From Saccharopolyspora hordei (GTDB taxonomy: Bacteria; Actinomycetota; Actinomycetes; Mycobacteriales; Pseudonocardiaceae): a stretch of DNA of 64,000 bases. Below are positions 52,902-61,327 of this stretch, piece by piece (the first letter of the stretch is position 1; each line of letters opens with the position of its first letter). The notes beneath the pieces were generated by a model that was not told the origin of the DNA, made no database searches, and saw only the letters and a list, made by a program, of their open reading frames with translations. The position numbers and the translations under genes are program-made. The stretch covers positions 1,178,001-1,242,000 of the forward strand of contig NZ_JACCFJ010000001.1 in the NCBI RefSeq assembly GCF_013410345.1, in the 5' to 3' direction.

Positions 52902-52942
52902 GACGAGGCCGGTCGACCCACCCCGGGTCGGCCGGCCTCGTC
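52902..52942 (+). terminator. Terminator after rplO
   Basis: GACGAGGCCGG (52902-52912) pairs with CCGGCCTCGTC (52932-52942). The stem continues inward through a T-G pair and CGACCC/GGGTCG to a 5-nt loop, about 18 bp in all. It is the strongest hairpin in the window. Confidence 0.95.
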
Positions 52943-53074
52943 GCTTCTGCGCGTCCGTCCGCGGAGCAGGGCGCCCTCCTGCATCCGGACGCGCGCGCCT
53001 CCGCCGGACGTCCTCAGGCGAAGGTCTGCCCCGCCCGCGCTCCTTCGTCGGTCCTGCGCCGCGCACGCCGTCGC

Positions 53075-53080
53075 TAGATT
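53075..53080 (+). promoter_or_regulatory. Candidate -10 box for the secreted-protein cassette
   Basis: GCTAGATT gives a good -10 (TAGATT) 58 nt before the ATG at 53139. The -35 is weak (GTCCTG or TCCTGC). Confidence 0.4.
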
Positions 53081-53138
53081 GATCCAGCGCCGCCCACCAG
53101 GGCGGCAGCCGGGCAGTCCACGAGAGGAGCGACGGCTG

Positions 53139-53633
53139 ATGCGAACCGGACAGCGGGGGCGGCGCGCCCTCCTGGTGCTCGTCGCGGTGCTGGCCGCGGT
53201 GGTGCCGGGAGCATCGCTGGCCCAGGCGGGACCCGAGCCGGGGTCCGCGCCGCCGGACCGGCACTGCCGCTACGTCCAGAGCACCGGGGACCTGCGGTGC
53301 TTCGCCTCCTACGCCGAGGCGACCGCCGAGCGGCGCACCGCGAGCGGCGACGTCATCCAGGCCACCCTGTTCACCGAGGTGAACTACGGGGGCAGCAGCT
53401 TCACCATCTACGGCTCCGACGTGTGCGAGAAGGACGGGGTCGTCAACTTCCAGCTGAACCTCCCCGACGACTGGAAGGACGTCGTCTCCTCGGTGCAGCC
53501 GTGGGCCCAGTGCTGGATCTGGCTGTACCCCGAGCCGGACCTGGGCGGCGAGCGCGACGGGCCGTTCAAGGAGAACACCCCGGACGTCGGCGAGCTGATG
53601 AACGACCGCGCCCAGTCGGTCGGCCTGAGCTGA
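53139..53633 (+). CDS. Secreted beta-gamma-crystallin/I36-like protein
   Basis: I chose ATG at 53139, with GAGAGGAGC upstream. The 164-residue product begins with a clear Sec signal peptide (RRALLVLVAVLAAVVPGASLAQA), cleaved near residue 31. The mature part has Greek-key-type strands with YGGSSFTIYGS and PEPDLGGERDGPF, plus four cysteines after the signal. This matches the beta-gamma-crystallin-like fold of peptidase inhibitor family I36 found in actinomycete secretomes. Inhibitor activity is not proven. It is followed 11 nt later by the first of two paralogous secreted proteins and has its own likely promoter after the rplO terminator. Confidence 0.8.
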   Translation: MRTGQRGRRALLVLVAVLAAVVPGASLAQAGPEPGSAPPDRHCRYVQSTGDLRCFASYAEATAERRTASGDVIQATLFTEVNYGGSSFTIYGSDVCEKDGVVNFQLNLPDDWKDVVSSVQPWAQCWIWLYPEPDLGGERDGPFKENTPDVGELMNDRAQSVGLS

Positions 53634-53644
53634 GGAGGCCCGTG

Positions 53645-54253
53645 ATGCGCACCCGAACGATCCGCGCCCTGGTCGCCTCGGCCGGCGTGCTGGGCGCGAT
53701 GGTCCTGCCCGCCACGACCGCCACCGCCGAGGACGGGCCGACGGTCCGCGAGCTGCTGGAGAAGTGCGACAACGGCACCGACAGCTGCGTGTTCCACCCC
53801 GAGGGCGAGCCCGAGCACTTCACCGCGGACGCCAAGCAGGTCGGCGAGCCGGTGCACAACTGCACGGCCGACGACCAGCGGTCCTCGGTGTCGTGGTCGG
53901 ACACCACCTCGCAGAGCAACAGCGCCGGCCTGTCCATGACCACCGAAGCCGGCTTCGGCAAGGTGTTCGCGGTCGCCTACGAGCAGACCTACCAGCACAC
54001 CTGGGAGGAGTCGCACACCGAGTCGCAGACCACCTTCGTCGACACCGGCCCGCACCAGGTCGGCTGGGTGGAGCGCGCCGCGCAGATGCAGAAGGTCTCC
54101 GGCACCTACGAGCTGCGCTTCCCGGACAAGTTCCACGACCACTACATCTGGTACGTCGACCTGGAGATCACCGGCCCCGCACCGGACCCCTCGTCCGCGA
54201 TCAGCCAGCACACGCGGGACATGACGCAGGAGGAGATCGACGCCTGCCCGTGA
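53645..54253 (+). CDS. Secreted protein, possible aerolysin/ETX-MTX2-like, copy 1
   Basis: ATG at 53645 follows GAGGAGG. The 202-residue product has a Sec signal peptide ending ATTATA, then LLEKCDNGTDSC (two cysteines). A long run of alternating Ser/Thr-rich strands follows: SWSDTTSQSNSAGLSM, then THTESQTTF-type sequence and a VGWVERAAQMQKVSGTYELRF hairpin. Such amphipathic Ser/Thr strands, a central turn and a returning strand resemble the membrane-insertion domain of aerolysin-type proteins (ETX/MTX2). This is an inference from pattern. A carbohydrate-binding or other secreted role is possible. It is paralogous to the next gene. Confidence 0.75.
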   Translation: MRTRTIRALVASAGVLGAMVLPATTATAEDGPTVRELLEKCDNGTDSCVFHPEGEPEHFTADAKQVGEPVHNCTADDQRSSVSWSDTTSQSNSAGLSMTTEAGFGKVFAVAYEQTYQHTWEESHTESQTTFVDTGPHQVGWVERAAQMQKVSGTYELRFPDKFHDHYIWYVDLEITGPAPDPSSAISQHTRDMTQEEIDACP

Positions 54254-54278
54254 CGGCGGGTGCGAGGAGGGAGTTCGA

Positions 54279-54878
54279 ATGAGGTACGGCATCGCGGCGA
54301 CCCTCGTGTCGGCGCTCGCGGCGACCGCCGCGCTGACGCCCCCAGCGCTCGCCGAGGACGACCCGCCCACCGCGCGGGAGCTGCTGGAGAAGTGCGACAA
54401 CGGCACCGACAGCTGCGAGTTCCACCCGAGCGGGGAGGTGCAGTACTACCAGGACACCAGCAATCCGGTCGGCGCCCCGGTGTTCAACTGCACCGACAGG
54501 AACCAGACGATGAACGTCTCCTGGTCGGACACCACGGCGGAGAGCAACAGCCTCGGCCTGTCGCTGTCCACCACGTTCGGCGAGGTGTTCAAGGTGAGCT
54601 TCAAGGCGACCTACGGCCACGAGTGGCGCTCCGAGCACACCGAGTCGCAGACGACGTTCGTCGAGGTCAGGCCGGGTGAGGTCGGCCAGGTCTACCACGG
54701 GGCGACGATGCAGCGGGTGGCCGGGACCTACGAGCTGCGGTTCCCGGACGAGTTCCACGACCACTACATCTGGTACGTCGACATGGAGGCCTCCGGCCCC
54801 GCCGACGACCAGGGCGGCACCATCACCCAGTCCACCCGGCCGATGACGGACGAGGAGAAGGCGGCCCACTGCGGCTGA
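54279..54878 (+). CDS. Secreted protein, possible aerolysin/ETX-MTX2-like, copy 2
   Basis: The 199-residue product has a signal peptide ending TPPALA and shares long blocks with copy 1: ARELLEKCDNGTDSC.FHP, VSWSDTTAESNSLGLSL, EHTESQTTFVEV, VAGTYELRFPDEFHDHYIWYVD. The PGEVGQVYHGATMQ turn fits the tip of an aerolysin-type hairpin. Cysteine positions are partly conserved. ATG with GGAGGG upstream, 25 nt after copy 1, so the three secreted genes form one operon closed by a 13-bp hairpin. The function is inferred only. Confidence 0.75.
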   Translation: MRYGIAATLVSALAATAALTPPALAEDDPPTARELLEKCDNGTDSCEFHPSGEVQYYQDTSNPVGAPVFNCTDRNQTMNVSWSDTTAESNSLGLSLSTTFGEVFKVSFKATYGHEWRSEHTESQTTFVEVRPGEVGQVYHGATMQRVAGTYELRFPDEFHDHYIWYVDMEASGPADDQGGTITQSTRPMTDEEKAAHCG

Positions 54879-54949
54879 CGGGTCGCGCGGGACGCGCCCC
54901 CGGCCCGCTGCCCCCGCGCTGGAGAACCCGCAGCTCGTGGTGGGAAAAA

Positions 54950-54981
54950 CGGCAACCGCGCCCACTGCGGCGCGGTTGCCG
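54950..54981. terminator. Terminator after the secreted-protein cassette
   Basis: CGGCAACCGCGCC (54950-54962) and GGCGCGGTTGCCG (54969-54981) form a perfect 13-bp stem with a 6-nt loop. A run of five A precedes it, so it also works as a U-tract terminator on the minus strand. Confidence 0.9.
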
Positions 54982-55056
54982 CTGCTTCCCCGGGTGTTGC
55001 GATATGTTGATCGTCGTGAGGATTCGGTCGCTGTCCGTGTCCGCCGCGAGGCCTGC

Positions 55057-55062
55057 TAGAGT
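55057..55062 (+). promoter_or_regulatory. Candidate secY promoter -10
   Basis: GCTAGAGT gives TAGAGT about 120 nt before the secY start, with a weak -35 (TGTCCG, 19 nt upstream). Expected, because terminators cut secY off from the spc block. Confidence 0.45.
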
Positions 55063-55184
55063 CGCGCGGTAGTGCCGTGGGCGCACCGCGGTCCTGCAGG
55101 AAACTTCCCGCTGGGTCGGCTCGAGGGAGTCGGCCGCATCTCTTCTGAGGCCGGTCCCGACCGGCTCGCGTACAGGAGGTTCGC

Positions 55185-56498
55185 GTGCTCGGCGCCTTCC
55201 GCTCGGCTCTGGCGACGCCGGACCTGCGCCGCAAGATCCTTTTCACCCTCGGCATGGTGGTGCTGTACCGGCTCGGCGCGACGATCCCCTCGCCAGGGGT
55301 GTCGTACCCGAACATCCAGCAGTGCATCGAGCAGATCGAGGGCAGCGGCTCGCAGAGCGTCTACTCCCTGCTCAACCTCTTCAGCGGCGGTGCGCTGCTC
55401 CAGCTGTCGGTGCTGTCGCTGGGCATCATGCCCTACATCACCGCGAGCATCATCATCCAGCTGCTGCAGGTGGTCATCCCGCGCTTCGAGCAGCTGAAGA
55501 AGGAAGGCCAGTCCGGCCAGGCGAAGCTGACCCAGTACACCCGGTACCTGACCATCGCGCTGGCGATGCTGCAGGGCACCGGCGTGGTGGCGCTGGCCGT
55601 GCGCGGCCAGCTGTTCCAGGGCTGCTCGGTCTCGCCGATCCCGGACGACTCGGTGCTCAACCTGGTCACCATCGTGGTCGTCATGACCGCCGGTGCGGCC
55701 GTGCTGATGTGGATGGGTGAGCTGATCACCGAGCGCGGCATCGGCAACGGCATGTCGCTGCTGATCTTCACCTCCATCGCGGCCCGCATCCCGGCCGAGG
55801 GCGGTGCGATCCTGCAGTCGCACGGCGGCCTGGTGTTCGCCGTGGTCTGCGCCTTCGCGATCGCGATCATCGCCACGGTGGTGTTCATCGAGCAGGCCCA
55901 GCGCCGGATCCCGGTGCAGTACGCCAAGCGCATGATCGGCCGCCGGATGTACGGCGGCACCTCCACCTACCTGCCGCTGAAGGTGAACCAGGCGGGTGTC
56001 ATCCCGGTCATCTTCGGCTCCTCGCTGCTGTACCTGCCGCAGCTCATCGGCCAGCTGGCCGGCAACGAGGACAGCTGGTGGGCGCGGATCATCCAGACCT
56101 ACATCGTCGACCCGTCCAGCTGGGTGCACATCCTGCTGTACATGGCGCTGATCGTGTTCTTCGCGTACTTCTACGTGTCGATCACGTTCAACCCGGAAGA
56201 GCGCGCCGAGGACATGAAGAAGTTCGGCGGCTTCATCCCGGGCATCCGGCCGGGCCGGCCGACCGCCGAGTACCTGAACTTCGTGCTCTCCCGGATCACG
56301 CTGCCCGGTGCGCTGTACCTGGGCATCATCGCGATCCTGCCGAACTTCTTCCTCGGCGTCACCGGTGGTCAGGGCCAGGCGCAGAACTTCCCGTTCGGCG
56401 GCACCGCGGTGCTGATCATGGTCAACGTGGGCCTGGACACCGTGAAGCAGATCGAGAGCCAGCTCACGCAGCGGAAGTACGAGGGATTCCTCCGGTAA
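55185..56498 (+). CDS. secY: Preprotein translocase subunit SecY
   Basis: The 437-residue channel subunit of the SecYEG translocon has ten hydrophobic segments. Landmarks are FTLGMVVLYRLGATIPSPGV (TM1/plug), SIIIQLLQVV, ERGIGNGMSLLIF and the cytoplasmic loop PEERAEDMKKFGGFIPGIRPG. The GTG start follows CAGGAGG. Separated from rplO by 2.3 kb of accessory genes, it begins the secY-adk-map group. Confidence 0.99.
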   Translation: MLGAFRSALATPDLRRKILFTLGMVVLYRLGATIPSPGVSYPNIQQCIEQIEGSGSQSVYSLLNLFSGGALLQLSVLSLGIMPYITASIIIQLLQVVIPRFEQLKKEGQSGQAKLTQYTRYLTIALAMLQGTGVVALAVRGQLFQGCSVSPIPDDSVLNLVTIVVVMTAGAAVLMWMGELITERGIGNGMSLLIFTSIAARIPAEGGAILQSHGGLVFAVVCAFAIAIIATVVFIEQAQRRIPVQYAKRMIGRRMYGGTSTYLPLKVNQAGVIPVIFGSSLLYLPQLIGQLAGNEDSWWARIIQTYIVDPSSWVHILLYMALIVFFAYFYVSITFNPEERAEDMKKFGGFIPGIRPGRPTAEYLNFVLSRITLPGALYLGIIAILPNFFLGVTGGQGQAQNFPFGGTAVLIMVNVGLDTVKQIESQLTQRKYEGFLR

Positions 56499-56666
56499 AG
56501 TGTGCGGTCCGGGCGCGGTCCGCCGCGCCCGGGGACACCGCAGGTTCCGGCACGGCCGGGGTGGCCGTGCTCGGTTTTCACAGCGGTCGCTCGTGAGTCG
56601 ACGGGCGCCGCGCAGCGCTCGTCAGGAGTTGGCGTGCGATCAGACTGATTCGGAGGCAGACCCTTG

Positions 56667-57218
56667 GTGCGATTGGTTCTCGTCGGCCCGCCCGGTGCGG
56701 GCAAAGGCACCCAGGCGGCCGTGCTGAGCCAGGAGCTCGGCGTACCGCACATCTCCACCGGCGACCTGTTCCGCGCCAACATCGGCAACGAGACGCCGCT
56801 CGGCCAGAAGGCCAAGAGCTACATGGACGCCGGTGAGCTGGTGCCGGACGAGGTCACCAACGAGATGGTGCGCGACCGCCTCGCCGACGAGGACGCCGCG
56901 AAGGGCTTCCTGCTGGACGGCTACCCGCGCAACACCGCGCAGGCCGACGTGCTGCGCGACATGCTGGCGGAGCGGGGCGTCGAGCTGACCGCCGTGCTGC
57001 AGTTCGACGTGCCGGAGGAGGAGCTGGTCAAGCGCATGCTGGCGCGGGGCCGCTCCGACGACACCGAGGACGTCATCCGCCGCCGGCTCGCGGTCTACCG
57101 CGAGGAGACCGAGCCGCTGCTGGCGTACTACCAGGACAAGATCATCAAGATCGACGCCGTGGGCTCGATCGAGGAGATCACCGCCCGCGCGCTGGACGCG
57201 CTCCGCTCCCGCGGCTGA
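56667..57218 (+). CDS. adk: Adenylate kinase
   Basis: Adenylate kinase interconverts ATP, ADP and AMP. The 183-residue short form lacks the zinc-type LID, as in other actinobacteria. The P-loop is [10 protein letters not shown], the AMP-binding [10 protein letters not shown] and the [11 protein letters not shown] motif are present. I chose GTG at 56667 to give the usual MRLVLVGPP start. TTG at 56664 has a slightly better distance to GGAGG. Confidence 0.98.
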   Translation: MRLVLVGPPGAGKGTQAAVLSQELGVPHISTGDLFRANIGNETPLGQKAKSYMDAGELVPDEVTNEMVRDRLADEDAAKGFLLDGYPRNTAQADVLRDMLAERGVELTAVLQFDVPEEELVKRMLARGRSDDTEDVIRRRLAVYREETEPLLAYYQDKIIKIDAVGSIEEITARALDALRSRG

Positions 57219-57243
57219 GGCCGCGCGCGGCCCTCCAGACCCT

Positions 57244-57274
57244 GCGCTGGTGCCGCCTGCGGGCGGCCCAGCGC
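57244..57274 (+). terminator. Hairpin between adk and map
   Basis: GCGCTGG (57244-57250) pairs with CCAGCGC (57268-57274), and GCCGCC (57252-57257) pairs with GGCGGC (57262-57267), with a single bulged T and a 4-nt loop. A CTCTTTTTG run follows at 57295-57303. This supports a map start downstream of the hairpin. Confidence 0.75.
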
Positions 57275-57308
57275 GGTCGTGGGCGAACCCGAAACTCTTT
57301 TTGCGAAG

Positions 57309-58109
57309 GTGAGTGCGTTGTTGCGTCGGGGCAAGGGCATCGAGCTCAAGTCTCGTGGCGAGATCGAGGCGATGCGCGCGGCGGGCCTGGTGGTCGCCCG
57401 CGCGCTGGCCGCGGTGGCGGCGGAGGCCAAGGCCGGGGCCAGCACCGGTGAGCTCGACGAGGTCGCCGAGCAGACCATCCGCGACGCGAGGGCGGTGCCG
57501 TCGTTCAAGGGCTACCACGGCTTCCCGGCGTCGATCTGCGCCTCGCTGAACGAGAAGGTCGTGCACGGCATCCCCTCCCGCGACGAGGTGCTGTCCGAGG
57601 GCGACCTGCTGTCGGTGGACTGCGGCGCGATCCTGGACGGCTGGCACGGCGACTCCGCGGTGACGCTGGCGATCGGCGAGGTCAGCGCGCAGGACCGCGC
57701 GCTGTCGGCCGCCACCGAGGCGTCGATGTGGGCCGGGATCGAGAAGGTCCGGGCCGGCAACCGGCTGACCGACATCTCCCACGCGGTGGAGACCGCGGCG
57801 CTCGCGGCGGCGGGCGCCGACGGGCTGGAGTACGGGATCATCGCCGATTACGGCGGCCACGGCATCGGCACCCAGATGCACATGGAGCCGTTCCTGCCGA
57901 ACCTCGGCAAGCCGGGCCGCGGCCCGAAGCTGCGCGTCGGCATGGCGATCGCGGTGGAGCCGATGCTCACCCTCGGCACCGCGGAGACCGTGGAGCTCGA
58001 CGACGAGTGGACCGTGGTGACGGCCGACGGGTCCCGCGCGGCGCACTGGGAGCACACCGTGGCCATCACCGAGGACGGCCCCTGGGTGCTCACCGCCCCC
58101 GAGGACTGA
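57309..58109 (+). CDS. map: Methionine aminopeptidase, type I
   Basis: Map removes N-terminal methionine from nascent proteins. The metal ligands of the pita-bread fold are visible: [18 protein letters not shown] (two Asp), GGHGIG (His), VEPMLTLG (Glu) and WEHTVAIT (Glu, His). I chose GTG at 57309 (266 residues). The alternative GTG at 57279 lies only 4 nt after a strong hairpin and has no Shine-Dalgarno sequence, but it cannot be excluded. The next genes lie on the opposite strand. Confidence 0.95.
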   Translation: MSALLRRGKGIELKSRGEIEAMRAAGLVVARALAAVAAEAKAGASTGELDEVAEQTIRDARAVPSFKGYHGFPASICASLNEKVVHGIPSRDEVLSEGDLLSVDCGAILDGWHGDSAVTLAIGEVSAQDRALSAATEASMWAGIEKVRAGNRLTDISHAVETAALAAAGADGLEYGIIADYGGHGIGTQMHMEPFLPNLGKPGRGPKLRVGMAIAVEPMLTLGTAETVELDDEWTVVTADGSRAAHWEHTVAITEDGPWVLTAPED

Positions 58110-58132
58110 CCGGCGGCCCGCCGCCCGGGCGC

Positions 58133-58735
58133 TCAGCGCGGGCGGCGGCAGGCGTAGATGCGGGCCGGGGGCACGTTGCGCCAGACCGTGGCGCGGGGCG
58201 TGACCTCGTCGAAGCTGTCCTCCAGCGCCTCGACGAACTTCTGGCTGGACGGCCGCCACAGCGCCGTCAGGTACGTGACGGTGGTGAACACCCCGTCCGC
58301 CGACATCACCGAGGCGGCTTCGTGCAGCAGCTCGCGCTGCTTCTCCCTCGGCAGCAGGGTCCACGGGATGCTGCTGATCACCGCGTCCACCCGGTCGACG
58401 CCGGCGTCGTCGAGGAGCTTCCGCAGGTGGGTGGCGTCGCCCTCGATCACGCGCAACCACGGCTTGGTCCGCTGCAGGTAGCGGACCATCTTCGGGTCGA
58501 TCTCGACGGCCAGGTGGCGCCCCTGGTCGCCGAGCCGCCGCTGGATCGGCTCGCTGAGCCTGCCGGTCCCCGGTCCGAGCTCCAGCACCGTCGGCGTGCC
58601 GGAGCTGGGCACGAAGGCGGCCACTGCCTCCGCGACGTGCTGGGAGGTCGGCAGCACCGCGCCCACCGTCGACGGTTGCCGAGCTGCGCTGCTCAGGAAG
58701 GTCCAGTACTCGCGCAGCTTCCTTCGCTTGCTCAA
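58133..58735 (-). CDS. PmtA-like SAM-dependent methyltransferase, copy 1
   Basis: I chose TTG at 58735, with AGGAG 7 nt upstream. A longer upstream frame is antisense to other sequence. The 200-residue class I methyltransferase has motif I LELGPGTGRLSEPI, the acidic VEIDPKM loop, EGDATHL and the catalytic-region motif VISSIPWTL. This pattern is that of the phospholipid N-methyltransferase (PmtA, COG3963) group, related to KsgA/Erm rRNA methylases, whose NxPY is here SIPW. The substrate is unknown: membrane lipid is more likely than rRNA. It is convergent with map (24 nt between stops) and paralogous to the next gene. Confidence 0.85.
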   Translation of the reverse strand: MSKRRKLREYWTFLSSAARQPSTVGAVLPTSQHVAEAVAAFVPSSGTPTVLELGPGTGRLSEPIQRRLGDQGRHLAVEIDPKMVRYLQRTKPWLRVIEGDATHLRKLLDDAGVDRVDAVISSIPWTLLPREKQRELLHEAASVMSADGVFTTVTYLTALWRPSSQKFVEALEDSFDEVTPRATVWRNVPPARIYACRRPR

Positions 58736-58920
58736 CGCCTTCTCCTGCCCTCCAGTGGAACGCCGCGACGTTAACCCTTCCACGTCGCGCGCCACGCAGC
58801 CGTTCACCACCGCCGTGGATGGCGGAGGGTGGTCACGTCGTCGCGGCGCGTGGTCGCGCGCGGCGTCCCTCCCTGGTGCGAGCGTGCGCTTGATCGCGCT
58901 CGACGGCCCGCCGGAGGGGG

Positions 58921-59571
58921 TCACCGCCGTGGGCGACGGCAGATGTAGTGCAGGATCGGCGGCACGCTCCGCCAGGTCGTGTGGGTGAGCACCTCGTCGA
59001 AGGCGTGCTGGAGCCGGGTGCGGAAGCGGCGGCCGCCGGGCGTCCGGTCGGCGGGCCGGTAGGTGAGCGCGGTGAACGCGCCGTGCGGGTCGAGGGCCTC
59101 CGTGGCCTGGCGCAGCACGTGGTCCTGGGCGTCGCCGGGCATCAGCGACCACGGGATGCTGCTGATCACCGCGTCGACCCGGTCGACGTCGAGCTTGTCC
59201 AGCAGGGCCAGCAGGTCGCCGGCGTCGGCGTGCACCACCTCCAGCCACGGCTTGTGCGCCCGGAGGTGGTCGACCATCTCCTTGCTGAGCTCGACGCCGA
59301 TGTGCCGCGCCCCGTGCGGGAGGCGGGCGTGGATGCCGTCGCTGAGGGAGCCGGTGCCGGGGCCGAGCTCGACCACCACGGGCGCGCCGGTGGTGGGCAC
59401 CACCTGCGCGACGGTCGCCGCGACGGCGGCCGAGGTCGGCATGGCCGCGCCGACCGCCCGGGGGTTGCGCACCGCGCCGCGGAGGAAGGTCCGGTACTCG
59501 TCGAGCTTGCGGATGGCCCTGTCCTGCCACCGCGCGGGGCGCGGGTCGCGCCTGTCCTGCTGGGATGTCAC
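58921..59571 (-). CDS. PmtA-like SAM-dependent methyltransferase, copy 2
   Basis: GTG at 59571 has GAGGAGC upstream. The 216-residue product is a clear paralogue of the 58133 gene: FLRGAVRNPRAVGAAMPTS, VVELGPGTGSLSDGI, GVELSKEMV, DAGDLLALLDK, VISSIPWSLMP and a C-terminal PPILHYICRRP. The same caution on substrate applies. It has its own well-formed promoter upstream. With 185 nt between them, the two genes may be transcribed together. Two diverged copies on the opposite strand within a ribosomal protein cluster are unusual. Confidence 0.85.
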   Translation of the reverse strand: MTSQQDRRDPRPARWQDRAIRKLDEYRTFLRGAVRNPRAVGAAMPTSAAVAATVAQVVPTTGAPVVVELGPGTGSLSDGIHARLPHGARHIGVELSKEMVDHLRAHKPWLEVVHADAGDLLALLDKLDVDRVDAVISSIPWSLMPGDAQDHVLRQATEALDPHGAFTALTYRPADRTPGGRRFRTRLQHAFDEVLTHTTWRSVPPILHYICRRPRR

Positions 59572-59629
59572 GCTGCTCCTCGGTTCTCCCTGGGATCGTG
59601 GCCTCGACCGCGTTGTCGACGATTGATCG

Positions 59630-59658
59630 AACGTAATGAGCCCCGGGGTGCCCCGCAA
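59630..59658 (-). promoter_or_regulatory. Promoter of methyltransferase copy 2
   Basis: On the minus strand TTGCGG (59658-59653), 17 nt and TACGTT (59635-59630) form a well-spaced sigma-70-like promoter about 60 nt upstream of the GTG start. Confidence 0.6.
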
Positions 59659-59762
59659 GCCGCCGCCGCGGTGGCCGTGCCGGACGGGTGGCCGATCGGT
59701 CACGCGCGGTGAGCACAAGGGGCATGAGCTGCCCCGATGTGGAGGGGTGGAACGGCGGCGCG

Positions 59763-59768
59763 TACGAT
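59763..59768 (+). promoter_or_regulatory. Candidate infA promoter -10
   Basis: GCGTACGATGG supplies TACGAT. The -35 is poor (TGGAGG, 17 nt upstream). It gives a leader of about 180 nt. The 385-nt divergent spacer between the methyltransferase and infA holds no gene. Confidence 0.4.
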
Positions 59769-59956
59769 GGACCATCGGCGCGCTCCTGTCGCCGGTTCGT
59801 CGTGCCTCGGCGCCCGTTCCCGTTCGAGCGGGACGGGGTTCCTGCGGTGTGTCCGGACCGGGGGCAGGTGTGCGTCCGTCGCGGGCATCGGGGCCTCCGG
59901 TGCGCGTGGCAGGGACTTCGGTCCGAAAACCGTCACCGTCACGAAACGCGGAGGAC

Positions 59957-60178
59957 ATGGGCAAGAAAGACGGGGCCATTGAGGTCGAGGGTCGGGTGAT
60001 CGAGCCACTCCCCAACGCGATGTTCCGCGTCGAGTTGGAGAACGGCCACAAGGTCCTCGCACACATCAGTGGCAAGATGCGCCAGCACTACATCCGCATC
60101 CTGCCTGAGGACCGGGTCGTGGTGGAGCTCTCGCCGTACGACCTTTCCCGTGGGCGCATCGTCTACCGCTACAAGTGA
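59957..60178 (+). CDS. infA: Translation initiation factor IF-1
   Basis: The 73-residue OB-fold factor occupies the A site during initiation. It reads [20 protein letters not shown] with [23 protein letters not shown] at 59957 follows GCGGAGGAC. It starts the alpha block, with rpmJ 54 nt downstream. Confidence 0.99.
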   Translation: MGKKDGAIEVEGRVIEPLPNAMFRVELENGHKVLAHISGKMRQHYIRILPEDRVVVELSPYDLSRGRIVYRYK

Positions 60179-60232
60179 CCTCCACGGTGTTCGGGGGATC
60201 CCGAGCACGCGTTCGAGCAGGAGAGCACGACC

Positions 60233-60346
60233 GTGAAGGTCCAACCGAGTGTGAAGCGAATCTGCGACAAGTGCCAGGTCATCCGCCGTCACGGGCGGGT
60301 GCTGGTGATCTGCGACAACGCCCGGCACAAGCAGCGCCAGGGCTGA
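60233..60346 (+). CDS. rpmJ: 50S ribosomal protein L36
   Basis: The 37-residue L36 ([20 protein letters not shown] and so on) has the zinc ligands C-x2-C, a later Cys and a His. GTG start with CAGGAGAG upstream. It is the zinc-dependent form. It lies between infA and rpsM, the normal order. Confidence 0.98.
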   Translation: MKVQPSVKRICDKCQVIRRHGRVLVICDNARHKQRQG

Positions 60347-60492
60347 CCGCAGCGATCGCGGACATGGAGTAGGAACTCCCGCTGCCTGTCGACCCACGAG
60401 TGGGTCGGCTGACCCCCGGACCAGGCCGGGGCCCCGACGCGTCGGGGACGGGGCGGGAGAAGACCTGGAAGGACAGAAGGAGAAGGAGCCGC

Positions 60493-60870
60493 ATGGCACG
60501 GCTCGTCGGAGTCGACCTCCCGCGCGACAAGCGCATGGAGATCGCGCTCACCTACATCTACGGCATCGGCAGGACGCGGGCGAAGGAGATCCTCGCGGGG
60601 ACCGGCATCTCGCCCGACGCCAGGCCGCGCGAGCTCGATGACGACCAGCTCACCAAGCTGCGTGACTTCATCGAGGAGCACTACCGCGTCGAGGGTGACC
60701 TCCGCCGCGAGGTCCAGGCCGACATCCGCCGGAAGATCGAGATCGGGTGCTACCAGGGTCTGCGGCACCGCCGCCACCTGCCGGTGCACGGGCAGCGGAC
60801 CAAGACCAACGCCCGCACCCGCAAGGGCCCGAAGAAGACGGTCGCCGGCAAGAAGAAGGCCAAGAAGTAA
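60493..60870 (+). CDS. rpsM: 30S ribosomal protein S13
   Basis: The 125-residue S13 of the 30S head and intersubunit bridge reads [20 protein letters not shown] with [11 protein letters not shown] and the C-terminal RGLRHRR-like [23 protein letters not shown] at 60493 with GAAGGAG upstream. The upstream in-frame residues are leader. Confidence 0.99.
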   Translation: MARLVGVDLPRDKRMEIALTYIYGIGRTRAKEILAGTGISPDARPRELDDDQLTKLRDFIEEHYRVEGDLRREVQADIRRKIEIGCYQGLRHRRHLPVHGQRTKTNARTRKGPKKTVAGKKKAKK

Positions 60871-60895
60871 GCCTCGCTAGGAGTCAGCAGAAGCT

Positions 60896-61300
60896 ATGCC
60901 ACCCAAGCAGCGCGCTGGTGCCGTCAAGAAGGTGCGGCGCAAGGAGAAGAAGAACGTCGCTCACGGCCAGGCGCACATCAAGAGCACGTTCAACAACACC
61001 ATCGTTTCGATCACCGACCCGACCGGTGCGGTGATCAGCTGGGCCTCCGCCGGCCACGTCGGGTTCAAGGGCTCCCGCAAGTCCACCCCGTTCGCCGCGC
61101 AGATGGCCGCCGAGAACGCGGCCCGCAAGGCCGCCGAGCACGGCATGAAGAAGGTCGACGTCTTCGTCAAGGGCCCGGGCTCGGGTCGCGAGACGGCCAT
61201 CCGGTCGCTGCAGGCTGCCGGTCTCGAGGTCGGCACCATCCAGGACGTCACCCCGCAGCCGCACAACGGTTGCCGCCCGCCGAAGCGTCGTCGGGTCTGA
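60896..61300 (+). CDS. rpsK: 30S ribosomal protein S11
   Basis: The 134-residue platform protein contains [20 protein letters not shown] and the C-terminal [16 protein letters not shown]. The conserved PHNG loop, where isoaspartate can form in E. coli, is present. It follows rpsM by 25 nt. Confidence 0.99.
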   Translation: MPPKQRAGAVKKVRRKEKKNVAHGQAHIKSTFNNTIVSITDPTGAVISWASAGHVGFKGSRKSTPFAAQMAAENAARKAAEHGMKKVDVFVKGPGSGRETAIRSLQAAGLEVGTIQDVTPQPHNGCRPPKRRRV

Positions 61301-61327
61301 GTCGCGGGAAAGGAGTAAGGAACAACA

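Noticed and set aside
58133-59725. Single 530-residue minus-strand protein covering the first methyltransferase
   Set aside because: The upstream 330 codons are antisense or phase shadow of the second methyltransferase gene. A TTG with a good ribosome binding site at 58735 starts the real protein.
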